Origin: Akkermansiaceae bacterium
GTDB lineage: Bacteria; Verrucomicrobiota; Verrucomicrobiia; Verrucomicrobiales; Akkermansiaceae
Reading direction: 5' to 3'
DNA: 60,865 nt
Assembly (NCBI GenBank): GCA_021733795.1
Contig: JAIPKB010000006.1
Coordinates: 1 to 60,865, forward strand
The notes under the pieces were generated by a model that was given only the letters and a program-made list of their open reading frames with translations, was not told the origin of the DNA and did not search any database. Below are positions 52,435 through 60,865 of the stretch, piece after piece (within the stretch, counting starts at the first letter, position 1; each line of letters begins with the position of its first letter). Both the position numbers and the translations under genes were made by a program.

Positions 52435-55400
52435 ATGCCCCACGATCCTACCTCCACTCTTCGCCGCCGACGTTGCTCCGCCTTGCTGGCCCTCGCGCTG
52501 CTGCCCTCGCTAAGCCATGCCCAATCCCCGTGGCCACGCCCGACGGTGATTCCGCTTCCGGCTTCGGTGGCCGGTGTCGCCGCGGCACCCATTTCGCTCA
52601 ACGGCACCTGGAAATTCACCATGACTCCACCGTCCCAATTCTGGGAAAACGCGGCGAACCCGGCGTCGTGGTCGGACATTGCGGTCCCCGGCGAACCCTG
52701 GATGCAGGGCCACTCCATCGATTTCGATGTCGAGTATCCGTATAAGAAATCGATCGATATCCCGGCGGATTTTGCCGGGAAAAAGGTCTTTCTGCGCTTC
52801 GACGGGGTCTATAGCCATGGCCGGGTTTGGGTCAACGGAGTTTTCGCGGGCGAGCATGACTGCGGCTTCACCAGTTGGCAGTTGGACATCACCAACCTGG
52901 TCACCCCGGGCCAGGCCGCCTGGCTCACGGTGGGCATCACCGACAAGCGCTACGATCCGTCCTTCGCCAGCGGCTACGCCGGACGCTATCTTGGGGTGAA
53001 CAATGTCCCGCACCGGATCGGCGGCATCCTGCGCGATGTCACGCTCTTCGCGCTGCCCACCACCCATCTCACCAGGGTGCACGCCACCACGGACTTTGAC
53101 GCGGCCTATCAAAACGCCACCCTCAAGCTCGATGTGGGAGCTGCATTTGCCCCAGGCTCACCCGATGTCGAAGTGGCGTTCAACCTCAGCGACCCCGATG
53201 GGGCTCAAATCCCGCTGAACCCCGCCAGTGTGATCCTCAGTGCCGCGGCCCCCGAAGCCAGTGTCTCGATTCCAGTGAACTCTCCCCTCAAATGGGACGC
53301 CGAGCATCCCCATCTTTATACCATGGAAACCAGCCTCATTGCCAGCGGCGTAGTGATTCAGACCCTGAGCCGGAAAATCGGCTTCCGCGAAGTCCTGATG
53401 GACGGCAACCGCATGCTCGTCAACGGCAATGAAGTCAAACTGCGCGGCGGCTGTCGCCACAGCGTGCACCCGCTGGCCGGCCGCGCCGATGTTCCCGGCC
53501 TTGATGAGGCCGACGTGCTGCTCTACAAGCGGGCCAACATCAACTACATCCGCACCTCCCACTATCCCACCACCCCGCGCTTCCTCGAACTGTGTGACCA
53601 ATACGGCATCTATGTGGAGGAGGAAATGCCGATCTGCTGGGTGGACCACCATGCCGCCGAAGGAATCCTCAACGGTCTCGCCTCGTCATCCGCGGCCCGC
53701 CCGTATTTCATGACATCCATCTCGGAGACCCTGGAGCGCGACCGAAGCCATCCCTCCATCATCATGTGGTCCATGGGCAACGAAAACATCACCTGGGGCA
53801 GCAACTTCGCGGACGAGCGCGACTACGCCCGCCAAGAGGACCCCACCCGACCGCTCAAGACCGGCCACAACGCCTACAACCCCGGCTGGAACACCGACGC
53901 CTACCTCGATCTCGACAGCTATCATTACCCGGGCTGGAACTCAAATTTCAACAAAGCCGGCAAACCCTATATCTTCGACGAATACTGTCATGTGATGTGC
54001 TACTACGGCCCCGGCTCCATTGCCGACATCGATCCGAACATCCGCAACTTCTGGGGTGAGAGTCTCAAGAAGTTTTGGGATGGCATCTTCCCCTCGCAAG
54101 GCAGTTTGGGTGGAGCCATCTGGGGAACCGTTGACGAGGTGTTTCTCACTCCGGACGCGGCCATCGGCTACGGCCAATGGGGGATTTTCGATGGCTGGCG
54201 GCGGCCAAAGCCGGAATACTGGCTGACTCAAAAGGCCTACTCTCCCGTTCGCATTGCCAACGCCCCGCTCGGCAACCCGGGTGCAGGAAATCCACTCCAC
54301 ATCCCGGTGAAAAACTGGTTCGACCACACCAATTTCAATGAACTCACGGTCACTTGGGAAGTCGGTTCTGAAAGCGGAACCCTCACACCCAGCCTCGCCC
54401 CCCACCAGACCGGCGAAATCGTTATTCCAGCCCGTGCCTGGGGGGACAGCGACTCGGTCCGCCTCCGCTTCACCGTCACCCAACCGGAATTCACCTACAC
54501 CGTGGACGAGTTCGAGCTGCCACTAACCGCGCGCACGCTTTCGTTTCCCGGCCCGCAGGGGCCCGCTCCTGCCGTGGTCCAGACCGCCACCACCCTCACC
54601 GTAAGCGGAAGCAATTTTGAAATCATCTTCGACAAATCCACCGGCACGATCCAGTCCGGAACCTACGACGGTGAATTGCTGCTAACCGGCGGCCCGTTCC
54701 TCAACCTCGCGCCGCTCGCCCTCGCTCCCTTTGTGCCAAGTGCGGTGACTGCCACCACCACCAGTCCGTTCGCAGTGGTGAATATCGCGGGAGCCCACGG
54801 CAGCATCGGAGTGACCTATCAAATCAAGATCGATGGCAGCGGATTCATCGAGATGACATATACCGTGGCCAATCCACCCGCCAGTTCCGGCTCCTATTCC
54901 GAAGTGGGTGTCTCGTTTCAACTCGCCAACACGATCGACCGCTTTGAGTGGGACCGCAAGGGGCTTTACTCGGTCTATCCGGCCGATCACATCGGCCGCA
55001 ATCAGGGTGCGGCCTCGAGGCGTCGGCCCGGCCTTGCTCTCGCCTATCGGACGGAACCCTCCTGGCCGTGGGCGCAGGACATGGAGGACTTCCACCAATA
55101 CGGCCCCACCCATGGCGGTTACGGCCTGACCCAGGACTTCCGCGGTTCCAAGGAATCAATCTATCAAGCATCCGCGGTGAACCCGCTCACCGGTCACCGC
55201 ATCCAGGTGGAATCGGATGGGGCCTCCCACGCCGTGCGCATGGAATTGGCCACTTCCACCGCCGCCATCATCGATGACCGCGATGCCGCCGTCACCTATC
55301 AAGGAACCTGGTTCACCTATGCCGATCCCAATGACTACCTGGGCACCGAGAACTATTCCGGGGCGGTCGGTGCCTCATGCGCATACGCCTTCAGCGGCAC

Positions 55401-56043
55401 TTCGGTCCGTTGGATCAGCGCCCGCAATTACAATCTCGGCAAGGCGGACGTCTATCTCGACGGCACCCTCGTCGCATCGGCCGTCGATGCCTACGCGCCC
55501 TCCAAGCAACACCAACAAGCGCTGTTTGAAATGACCGACCTGTCTGACGGCCCGCACACCTTGAAAATCGTGGTTCGAGGAGACAAGAACCCCGCCGCGG
55601 CAGGTTCCTATGTCTTGATCGACGGTTTTTCCGCCGTTCCCTCGGCCACGCCTGAGAATCCTGACCTGCGGCTCAACATCAACCGCCAATGGGCCTACGA
55701 TCTGAGTTGGGGGAACTACGGTCGGAGTTCGCAAATCTCCTCCGGTTTCAGCGACACTGTGCGGCTGCGCCTGATGGCGCAAGCGCTGCCACCTGCAGCC
55801 CCCCCGAAAACGGGGATCTCCATGACCGGTGGAGGCTCTGCTGCGGAGCTGATCCACTTGGACTGGACCTCCCGCCCGATGGCGTTCTATGCGGTGGAAT
55901 TTTCCGAAAATCTGACGCAATGGGATGAGTTCGAATCCTTCATGCCCTCACAAGGCGAGCACACCCTGCTGACTCTTGATCTGGAGGAGCGCATCGGCAG
56001 GAATCCCACAGCGGGCTTCTTCCGCATTCGCGAAATGTACTGA
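52435..56043 (+). CDS. glycoside hydrolase family 2 (beta-galactosidase-like)
   Basis: The 1202-residue product has a signal peptide (RRRCSALLALALLPSLSHAQ). It shows the GH2 jelly-roll (WKFTMTPPSQFWENAANPAS, HGRVWVNGVFAG) and TIM barrel: LRGGCRHSVHPLAGRADVPG, YIRTSHYPTTPRFLELCDQY, HPSIIMWSMGNENITW with the acid/base glutamate E450, and YIFDEYCHVMCYYG with candidate nucleophile E516. Two further beta domains and the C-terminal 'AVEFSENLTQW...FFRIREMY' module follow. Likely a secreted beta-galactosidase or related glycosidase acting in polysaccharide use. Confidence 0.9.
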   Translation: MPHDPTSTLRRRRCSALLALALLPSLSHAQSPWPRPTVIPLPASVAGVAAAPISLNGTWKFTMTPPSQFWENAANPASWSDIAVPGEPWMQGHSIDFDVEYPYKKSIDIPADFAGKKVFLRFDGVYSHGRVWVNGVFAGEHDCGFTSWQLDITNLVTPGQAAWLTVGITDKRYDPSFASGYAGRYLGVNNVPHRIGGILRDVTLFALPTTHLTRVHATTDFDAAYQNATLKLDVGAAFAPGSPDVEVAFNLSDPDGAQIPLNPASVILSAAAPEASVSIPVNSPLKWDAEHPHLYTMETSLIASGVVIQTLSRKIGFREVLMDGNRMLVNGNEVKLRGGCRHSVHPLAGRADVPGLDEADVLLYKRANINYIRTSHYPTTPRFLELCDQYGIYVEEEMPICWVDHHAAEGILNGLASSSAARPYFMTSISETLERDRSHPSIIMWSMGNENITWGSNFADERDYARQEDPTRPLKTGHNAYNPGWNTDAYLDLDSYHYPGWNSNFNKAGKPYIFDEYCHVMCYYGPGSIADIDPNIRNFWGESLKKFWDGIFPSQGSLGGAIWGTVDEVFLTPDAAIGYGQWGIFDGWRRPKPEYWLTQKAYSPVRIANAPLGNPGAGNPLHIPVKNWFDHTNFNELTVTWEVGSESGTLTPSLAPHQTGEIVIPARAWGDSDSVRLRFTVTQPEFTYTVDEFELPLTARTLSFPGPQGPAPAVVQTATTLTVSGSNFEIIFDKSTGTIQSGTYDGELLLTGGPFLNLAPLALAPFVPSAVTATTTSPFAVVNIAGAHGSIGVTYQIKIDGSGFIEMTYTVANPPASSGSYSEVGVSFQLANTIDRFEWDRKGLYSVYPADHIGRNQGAASRRRPGLALAYRTEPSWPWAQDMEDFHQYGPTHGGYGLTQDFRGSKESIYQASAVNPLTGHRIQVESDGASHAVRMELATSTAAIIDDRDAAVTYQGTWFTYADPNDYLGTENYSGAVGASCAYAFSGTSVRWISARNYNLGKADVYLDGTLVASAVDAYAPSKQHQQALFEMTDLSDGPHTLKIVVRGDKNPAAAGSYVLIDGFSAVPSATPENPDLRLNINRQWAYDLSWGNYGRSSQISSGFSDTVRLRLMAQALPPAAPPKTGISMTGGGSAAELIHLDWTSRPMAFYAVEFSENLTQWDEFESFMPSQGEHTLLTLDLEERIGRNPTAGFFRIREMY

Positions 56044-56081
56044 ATACCTGCAATTGGGCGACCACTCTATCTTGCGCTATT

Positions 56082-56942
56082 CTAACAATGATGGGGGGTG
56101 AGCCAGGTTTCGCGGCGGAACCAGGTCTCCTGGCGTTTGGCGTATTGGCGGGTGGCGGCGTTGATGAGTTCCTCACAAGCGGCGCGGTCGATCCCGCCGG
56201 CTAACAAACCGCGGATCTCGCGCACGCCGATCGCCTTTTCGCAGTTGCCGGAGGCGTGGGTCAGGGCGGCGACCTCCTCGAGCGCCCCGCCATCGAGCAT
56301 GGCGCGGGTGCGGGCGGCGATGCGGGCGTGGAGATCGGCGCGCGGCCGTTGGATGACGGTGCCGCGCAGCGAGGCGGCGAGATCGCGGGTTTGGGCTTCC
56401 CATTGGTCGCGCAGGTCCGACGCTTTGCGGCCGGTGAGCAGGCAGATTTCCAGGGCGCGGGCGACGAAGCGGCGGTTTTGCAGGGCGGTGCGGGCGGCTT
56501 CGACCGGATCGAGCGCTTGCAGTTCCGCGACGAGATCCCCCAGTGGCCGGGCGTCCATGGCGGCGCGCAGGGTGGGATCGCCCTGGGGCAGCGGCGCGGG
56601 GCCGTGGGTGAGGAATTTCAGATAGAGTCCCGAGCCGCCGGTGACGATCGGGGTTTTGCCGCGGGACTGGATTTCCGCGATGACCGGGCGGGCGAGGCGC
56701 AGATAGCTGCCGGCGTCGGCGGCCTCGGTGGGGGCCAGGACTCCGTAAAGGTGGTGCGGGACGAGTTGTTTTTCCGCTGCGGATGGCGCGGCGCTGACGA
56801 TTTCGAGTCCCTGGTAGAGTTGGAAAGCATCGGCGTTGACGATCTCGCCATCGAGTTTTCGGGCCATTTCCAGCGCCAGGGCGGATTTGCCGGAGGCGGT
56901 GGGGCCGCAGAGGAAGAAGGGGGTGGGTCGCCCGGCGATCAT
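56082..56942 (-). CDS. miaA: tRNA dimethylallyltransferase
   Basis: The 286-residue product has the P-loop GPTASGKSALALEMA, GEIVNADAFQLYQGLEIVSA, VPHHLYGVL, PIVTGGSGLYLKFLTHG, an NRRFVARALEICLLTGRK segment and a C-terminal YAKRQETWFRRE. This is the MiaA order. It prenylates A37 of tRNAs reading UNN codons. Length is slightly short of the usual 300-315 residues. Confidence 0.93.
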   Translation of the reverse strand: MIAGRPTPFFLCGPTASGKSALALEMARKLDGEIVNADAFQLYQGLEIVSAAPSAAEKQLVPHHLYGVLAPTEAADAGSYLRLARPVIAEIQSRGKTPIVTGGSGLYLKFLTHGPAPLPQGDPTLRAAMDARPLGDLVAELQALDPVEAARTALQNRRFVARALEICLLTGRKASDLRDQWEAQTRDLAASLRGTVIQRPRADLHARIAARTRAMLDGGALEEVAALTHASGNCEKAIGVREIRGLLAGGIDRAACEELINAATRQYAKRQETWFRRETWLTPHHC

Positions 56943-56959
56943 CGGTAGGGAGCGAGTGG

Positions 56960-57190
56960 TCAGGGAGGGGGGAGTTCGGCGACAAACCAGCGCTCGAGTT
57001 TGTCGCGCGCCCAGGGGGTTTTGCGCAGAAAGGTGAGGCTGGATTTCACGGAGGGATTGAACATGAAACAGCGGACGGGAATGCGGGCAGCCAACCCGTC
57101 CCAGCCATGCCGCTCGACCAACCGGGTGACGATGGTTTCAAGGGTGATGCCGTGCAACGGATCGCGGGGATGGAAGGCGGGGACGGGCAT
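56960..57190 (-). CDS. VF530-family (DUF2132) DNA-binding protein
   Basis: The 76-residue product reads [60 protein letters not shown]. This is the complete VF530 signature. Small cytosolic protein, suspected DNA binding; ends 18 bases before miaA. Confidence 0.9.
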   Translation of the reverse strand: MPVPAFHPRDPLHGITLETIVTRLVERHGWDGLAARIPVRCFMFNPSVKSSLTFLRKTPWARDKLERWFVAELPPP

Positions 57191-57336
57191 GGCGGCGGTG
57201 GCTCGGCCGAAGCATGACCCAAGAGCGTGGCAGGCGCGACCAAAAAAGCACGGTGGTCGGCGGTGGATCCGGGTTTTTCCGCAGTCATCCGGTTATTCCC
57301 ATTGCCACCGGCGGGCGGGATGCCGAACATCCGGCC

Positions 57337-57891
57337 ATGCCAAAGCCGACGGTGACTTACAGTGGCGAGAGCCTTTTTTCCATGGGCATGGGCCAAGTGG
57401 TGATCGCCCGGTTCAAGAATGACGGGCGGATCGAGATTGGGGGGTTCCTGTTGGATACCTTTTGTCTGGGCGTGAAGAATGCGTTTTTCGTGCAGGGGGA
57501 CGAAGAGGTTCTCCAGGACATGGTGGAACGGATTGCCGAGACCAGCGGTGCGGTGGAGGAGCACTCCGGCGCATGGGGCCGGAAACTGGTGGAGGCTGCG
57601 GCGAACTATGCCCGGCGACTCGGGTTTGCTCCCCACCGGGATTACAAAAAGGCGGCGCGGGTGCTCGGCGGGATCGATCCGAAGGACTGTCCGGATAACT
57701 TCACCTTCGGTTCGGGGGGCAAGCCCCTGTTCATTGCGGGCCCGAACGACAACCAGGCCCGGTGCAACTTGATCATCAGCATTCTGACCAAGAAGCTCGG
57801 CCGTGACGGCTTCCACTTTACGGTGCCGATGGATGATTCAGGCGGGTTTTTCGACGACGAGGACGAGGACGACGGGGACGAGCGGCCGTAA
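57337..57891 (+). CDS. conserved hypothetical protein (184 aa)
   Basis: It starts MPKPTVTYSGESLFSMGMGQ and continues VVIARFKNDGRIEIGGFLLD, TFCLGVKNAFFVQGDEEVLQ, AAANYARRLGFAPHRDYKKA and a C-terminal acidic tail (FFDDEDEDDGDE). The 'F...DG.IE.G.FL.D..C.GVK.A' pattern is a small conserved family of unknown function. The upstream extension to 57214 looks non-coding. Confidence 0.7.
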   Translation: MPKPTVTYSGESLFSMGMGQVVIARFKNDGRIEIGGFLLDTFCLGVKNAFFVQGDEEVLQDMVERIAETSGAVEEHSGAWGRKLVEAAANYARRLGFAPHRDYKKAARVLGGIDPKDCPDNFTFGSGGKPLFIAGPNDNQARCNLIISILTKKLGRDGFHFTVPMDDSGGFFDDEDEDDGDERP

Positions 57892-58370
57892 ATGAATGCG
57901 CCTCAGCGCTGGTTTTGCTCTCTGCCTGTCCATCCCGGGCAGGATGCCGGAAGCTCCCGCGCCTGTTGAGTCGTTTGATTCCGGGGGTAAGGTGCCGCCC
58001 GGCTGTGCCGCGCCACCTTTGCCATTCGCTGGATCCTGCGGCAGCACCATCAGGTTCGGGTCCACGCCGATGGAGGCTTGGATGACGTTCTTGGCGGCCA
58101 GCACGTCTGCCACGATGGTGGTGCTGGAGGAGGCGTTCCGCTTCACGGTGGGGCTGGCGGTCTGGGCCACGGCCGCACCTTGGCCACCACGCGCTGGTCC
58201 AGAGCGGCCTGCATGGCGGCGGCGATTCCCGCGCCCTTTTCGCGCGGGATGCGGACGGTCACCGTGGCGGTGATGCGGTGCTCACCCTCCGGGAAATAAA
58301 CGATCTCCGACGCCCCCCCCCCCTCGGGCAACGGACTGGCAAAGGCAAAGACAAGTTGGCGCGCTTTCAC
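57838..58370 (-). pseudogene. Mu-like phage protease/I-protein fragment, frameshifted
   Basis: The frame from 58370 reads MKARQLVFAFASPLPEGGGA, then SEIVYFPEGEHRITATVTVR, RIPREKGAGIAAAMQAALDQ and stops at 58143. A second frame to 57838 contains VLAAKNVIQASIGVDPNLMV. 'YFPEGEHRIT' resembles the start of Mu-type protease proteins, usually 300 or more residues. It seems broken and its remainder is lost. Confidence 0.45.
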
Positions 58371-58416
58371 ACCGCGCAGTGAAGCGCGGATGCGGGGGGA
58401 TGACTACGGCGCGGAG

Positions 58417-58535
58417 GGGTCTCCGGATTTTGCTGGACGGCTGGGGGTGGGTGTGATAGCCGGTGGGCGTGAAAGAGACCTGCCACAACGCCGGTAGCCG
58501 GCTCTCCCCAACACCCCCGGCGCGTGTTACGGTCA
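58417..58535. repeat. duplicated phage leader, copy 1
   Basis: It shares CCGGATTTTGCTGGAC, the G-rich tract, GATAG..GG.GGGC.TGAAAG, ACCTGCC and AACGCCGGTAGCCGG, ending near CGCGTGTTACG, with 60351-60480. On the minus strand each copy lies directly upstream of a Mu-like gene fragment. Confidence 0.8.
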
Positions 58536-58593
58536 GGATGAAAAACCTGCAATAAATATTTAAGAACAACCTGCTTCGAGTGTCATATAGACG

Positions 58594-59025
58594 ATGAAAA
58601 ACTTATTCCTGCTATTCTTGTCGGCCCTTCTTGTATCAAGCGTGTTCGCGAAACGGGCCGCCCCAATTGAAGTGCCCGCGCTTGCCGTGGGCGATGTGAC
58701 GATTTCGGCACCCCACTTTGCCCAGATCAACGGAGTCCCCATCCGGGGTGGTGTGTTAGAAGCGCGCGATTCGAGAACTAAAAGGCTCATCTGGAGTGTG
58801 CAAGTCTACAAGACCAAGTACGATTTAGGGCTCGAGAAGGACATTCAAGACGTTTTCATCAAGACCCTTTCGCATGATGTCACCCATGGTCTGCTCATCA
58901 TGTCCGACGAAAGAGATAGAGTGTTCGTCGTTGATCTGAAGACTCGGAAGGTCACACCGCTTGAGCGAAGTGGCACCACTCAAAAGGCAGAAGCCGTCGC
59001 TCCGAACCGTTCATTGCCGGGCTAG
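58594..59025 (+). CDS. secreted hypothetical protein (143 aa)
   Basis: The product has a signal peptide MKNLFLLFLSALLVSSVFAK. The mature part reads RAAPIEVPALAVGDVTISAP, HFAQINGVPIRGGVLEARDS, RLIWSVQVYKTKYDLGLEKD, DRVFVVDLKTRKVTPLERSG. A beta-propeller-fragment or PepSY-like style is possible; no family is recognised. It lies between the two phage leader copies. Confidence 0.6.
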   Translation: MKNLFLLFLSALLVSSVFAKRAAPIEVPALAVGDVTISAPHFAQINGVPIRGGVLEARDSRTKRLIWSVQVYKTKYDLGLEKDIQDVFIKTLSHDVTHGLLIMSDERDRVFVVDLKTRKVTPLERSGTTQKAEAVAPNRSLPG

Positions 59026-59211
59026 AGGAAACCGGGGTATCAGGTGGCGTATTGGGACCGCCGTGCTACGGATCCGTATGGCCGGTGGTGTGGGGGGCGG
59101 AAGTCAGAACCTCCCGCCTACCCGATTCGGCGTTCAGATTTTGGCGGAAGGGGTGGACGCAACTCTATCATTCACGTCTGTCCATGGACTGCGGATACCG
59201 GGCTGAAGACA

Positions 59212-59679
59212 CTACCAGTATGCAGAGCTCTGATAAGTCAGTCCGGTTTTCGTATCGTGATAGTAACTGTGAGCACCTCCGTTGCTCGCCGCGTAGGTAT
59301 ACACGACGGTATCCTCTGTCACCACCCATCCAAGCGGGCCGATTGCATTTCCAATATTCTTGGGGTTCGCCGACGATCTCTCGCTGAAAGAATCAAGCGC
59401 CTCCCCAGGGCGAGCGAAGTGTTTGTCGAGGAAAGCGTTGAGGTCTTTCTCCGATACAGTGTACGTGGCGTAGTGATCGAGCACGTCCCGCCGCAGCGTG
59501 ATATCGGCAGCGGTAGGCGGGATCAGATTCCGGCCCCTCTCCGGCCACCAGATACTATCTCGGCTCGCGTGGTGCGTATCGACTCCGTAGATCCGGAACA
59601 GGGTCAGGGTGAACACCATCGTCAGTGCGAGAATGACGACGCATACCTTGAGGATTAGAGATGATGTTGATTGTTTCAT
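59212..59679 (-). CDS. membrane-anchored hypothetical protein (155 aa)
   Basis: It starts MKQSTSSLILKVCVVILALT with an uncleaved-type membrane helix (VVILALTMVFTLTLF). The periplasmic part includes LDHYATYTVSEKDLNAFLDK, and WVVTEDTVVYTYAASNGGAH, SYYHDTKTGLTYQSSAYW. Family unknown. Also located between the duplicated phage leaders. Confidence 0.6.
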   Translation of the reverse strand: MKQSTSSLILKVCVVILALTMVFTLTLFRIYGVDTHHASRDSIWWPERGRNLIPPTAADITLRRDVLDHYATYTVSEKDLNAFLDKHFARPGEALDSFSERSSANPKNIGNAIGPLGWVVTEDTVVYTYAASNGGAHSYYHDTKTGLTYQSSAYW

Positions 59680-59853
59680 GGAAGAATGATCTCATCTATT
59701 CGTAAAATCAGTGTGAAGGCACGATGAAATCTCTGGGAAGTTTTCTTCGCCGAACGTTATTGAACCACAGGTTGTATGACCGTTGCAAATGCCACCCGGA
59801 AGTGCAGACTTCGCCCACCGGTGTTGGGGCACGTCGTTTTCATGAGGGGACTC

Positions 59854-60294
59854 CTACCAAACTTTCCGCCCCCCTGCAAGCAGGACTTTGCGAATCGCCC
59901 AAATGTCGTTTTCCACCTCGCGGGCCAGCGTCTCCGCCGCCGCCTTTGCCTTCTCCCCGCGTGGCGCCCACGCCCGCACCTGCCACGGGGCCTTGCGGGC
60001 CGCCCGTTTCACCTCGCCCAGCGCCTTTTGCAGCCGCGGCCAGGTGTCGATCATCGCCTGGAACAGCAGCTGCTGCCGCCGCAGGTCGCCGCTGAGTGCC
60101 CCGGCCAGCGTCGTCCGCACGTCGTTGGGGAGCTGCTCGCGCTCGATCAGCTCGAGCATCCGGTCCCGCGCCTCAGGCACGATGATCGAGTCTCCCCCGC
60201 CGTCCAAATGCGGCACCGCCGCTGCGGCGGCTTCCACGCGGGCCGGAGCGGCGGAGTCACGGCGCGGCGGCGGGCCGCGCCCACAGATCTGCAT
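59854..60294 (-). pseudogene. Mu gp29-like portal protein (DUF935), N-terminal fragment
   Basis: The frame reads MQICGRGPPPRRDSAAPARV, then IIVPEARDRMLELIEREQLP, NDVRTTLAGALSGDLRRQQL and LFQAMIDTWPRLQKALGEVK. The 'SGDLRRQQ.LFQAM.DTWPRL...L.EV' block is the DUF935 portal start. Intact portals are about 450-550 residues; here only about 146 remain. Confidence 0.65.
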
Positions 60295-60350
60295 TCGTTC
60301 CCCATACGCGGGAGGATGGACCCGCGGGAGGGTCAGCGCATTTATTTGCA

Positions 60351-60480
60351 GTGGTCCCCGGATTTTGCTGGACGAGGGGGAGGGCGGCTGATAGAGGGGG
60401 GCATGAAAGAAACCTGCCCTAACGCCGGTAGCCGGAGCACCGTCACCGTTAGCACCCGCGCGCATTATGCGCGTGTTACG
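60351..60480. repeat. duplicated phage leader, copy 2
   Basis: It matches copy 1 at 58417-58535 and ends with CGCGCATTATGCGCG, a near-perfect palindrome absent from copy 1. It lies upstream of the portal fragment on the minus strand. Confidence 0.8.
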
Positions 60481-60780
60481 CTCTAGGTGAATACACTGTT
60501 CGCTTTGAAAATGAATACGCCAGAAACCACACCGCTAGTAATCGATGCAAAAACTGAAAAGCACGTCCTGTCTTTGAGGAAGAGCCTTGAACAGGTAGTA
60601 ACCTTTTCTCTCATTGGCTGCATTATACCGATCCTATGGCCAAAGGCTTCCTGCGGTAGCAGCCGTCCACAGGGATTGGAACGCCGCACGCCTGCGGCAC
60701 CGCCCAAAATCAACGCTGGACGGCGGCGCGGAATCCGCTACGGTCCGGGCTTGTCGCCGCCCGGCGGCACCGCACCGCTT
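60481..60780. other. intergenic, no gene recognised
   Basis: The region between the leader repeat and the tRNA-like sequence holds only implausible ORFs. Confidence 0.35.
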
Positions 60781-60863
60781 GGCGCCGTGGCGGGATGGTA
60801 GACGCTGCGGACTTAAAATCCGCTGACTTTACGGACGTGGGGGGTCGGGTCCCCCCGGCGGCC
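60781..60863 (+). tRNA. tRNA-Leu (TAA)-like, atypical
   Basis: GGCGCCG/CGGCGGC pair as an acceptor stem with a mismatch at 2:71. The D arm has GCGGGATGGTAGACGC, the anticodon loop CTTAAAA (anticodon TAA), a variable arm follows and a T stem of GGGG/CCCC. The T loop GTCGGGT lacks the usual A58, the discriminator looks like C, and no CCA follows. It may be a degenerate or phage-borne tRNA. Confidence 0.5.
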
Positions 60864-60865
60864 TG

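Overview
The window looks like a chromosomal segment of a Verrucomicrobiota bacterium (Akkermansiaceae/Luteolibacter-like; this is inference from gene content). Supporting evidence is a PEP-CTERM anchored protein, an autotransporter-type beta-strand repeat protein, a DUF1080 protein, an SHD1-esterase, an ECF sigma/anti-sigma pair, secreted proteins with the typical verrucomicrobial C-terminal 'ESS.DL..W..FYR' module, and high GC. Housekeeping genes are few: rplU-rpmA, miaA, tRNA-Lys, and a tRNA-Leu-like sequence at the right edge.

Layout. (1) 1-6.1 kb: 3' part of a secreted C-type-lectin protein, then a decayed mobile-element composite (transposase, primase and tyrosine-recombinase fragments), an orphan RHS tip, an outer-membrane barrel and small hypotheticals. 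(2) 6.2-12.5 kb: an octamer minisatellite and a heptamer array, then secreted enzymes (SHD1-esterase, PQQ-propeller protein, lyase-like protein) and a DUF5069-like gene. (3) 12.5-17.3 kb: short gene remnants (HU, Y-family polymerase, UvrD/RecB-like, Sir2) interleaved with copies of a dispersed non-coding repeat called here elements A-D. (4) 14.4-22.2 kb: a DUF4253 protein, an immunity-like frameshifted gene, and two proteins built from a 23-residue leucine-rich repeat, one of them 1234 aa. (5) 23.8-31.2 kb: eight co-directional genes, mostly overlapping or closely spaced. The first is a chimera of an HsdR nuclease domain and an HsdS tail; two other PD-(D/E)XK-type nucleases, DUF4236, YARHG and TIGR04255 proteins follow.

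(6) 31.6-43.2 kb: a genomic island bounded by an 88-bp imperfect direct repeat that contains the 3' part and terminator of tRNA-Lys(CTT). It carries an excisionase next to the left repeat, a full HsdR without recognisable HsdM or HsdS, an AbiEi/AbiEii pair with two matching inverted repeats upstream, and a stretch of truncated genes. No integrase is visible. (7) 43.3-57.9 kb: rplU-rpmA, DUF1080, sigma/anti-sigma, PATR protein, PEP-CTERM protein, a GH2 glycosidase, miaA, and VF530. (8) 57.9-60.9 kb: fragments of Mu-like phage genes with a duplicated leader flanking two small exported-protein genes, and a tRNA-Leu-like sequence.

The secreted enzymes fit a polysaccharide-degrading lifestyle. The mobile and defence genes form a patchwork in which many genes are truncated, and two of the best-defined truncations sit exactly at ends of the dispersed repeat.
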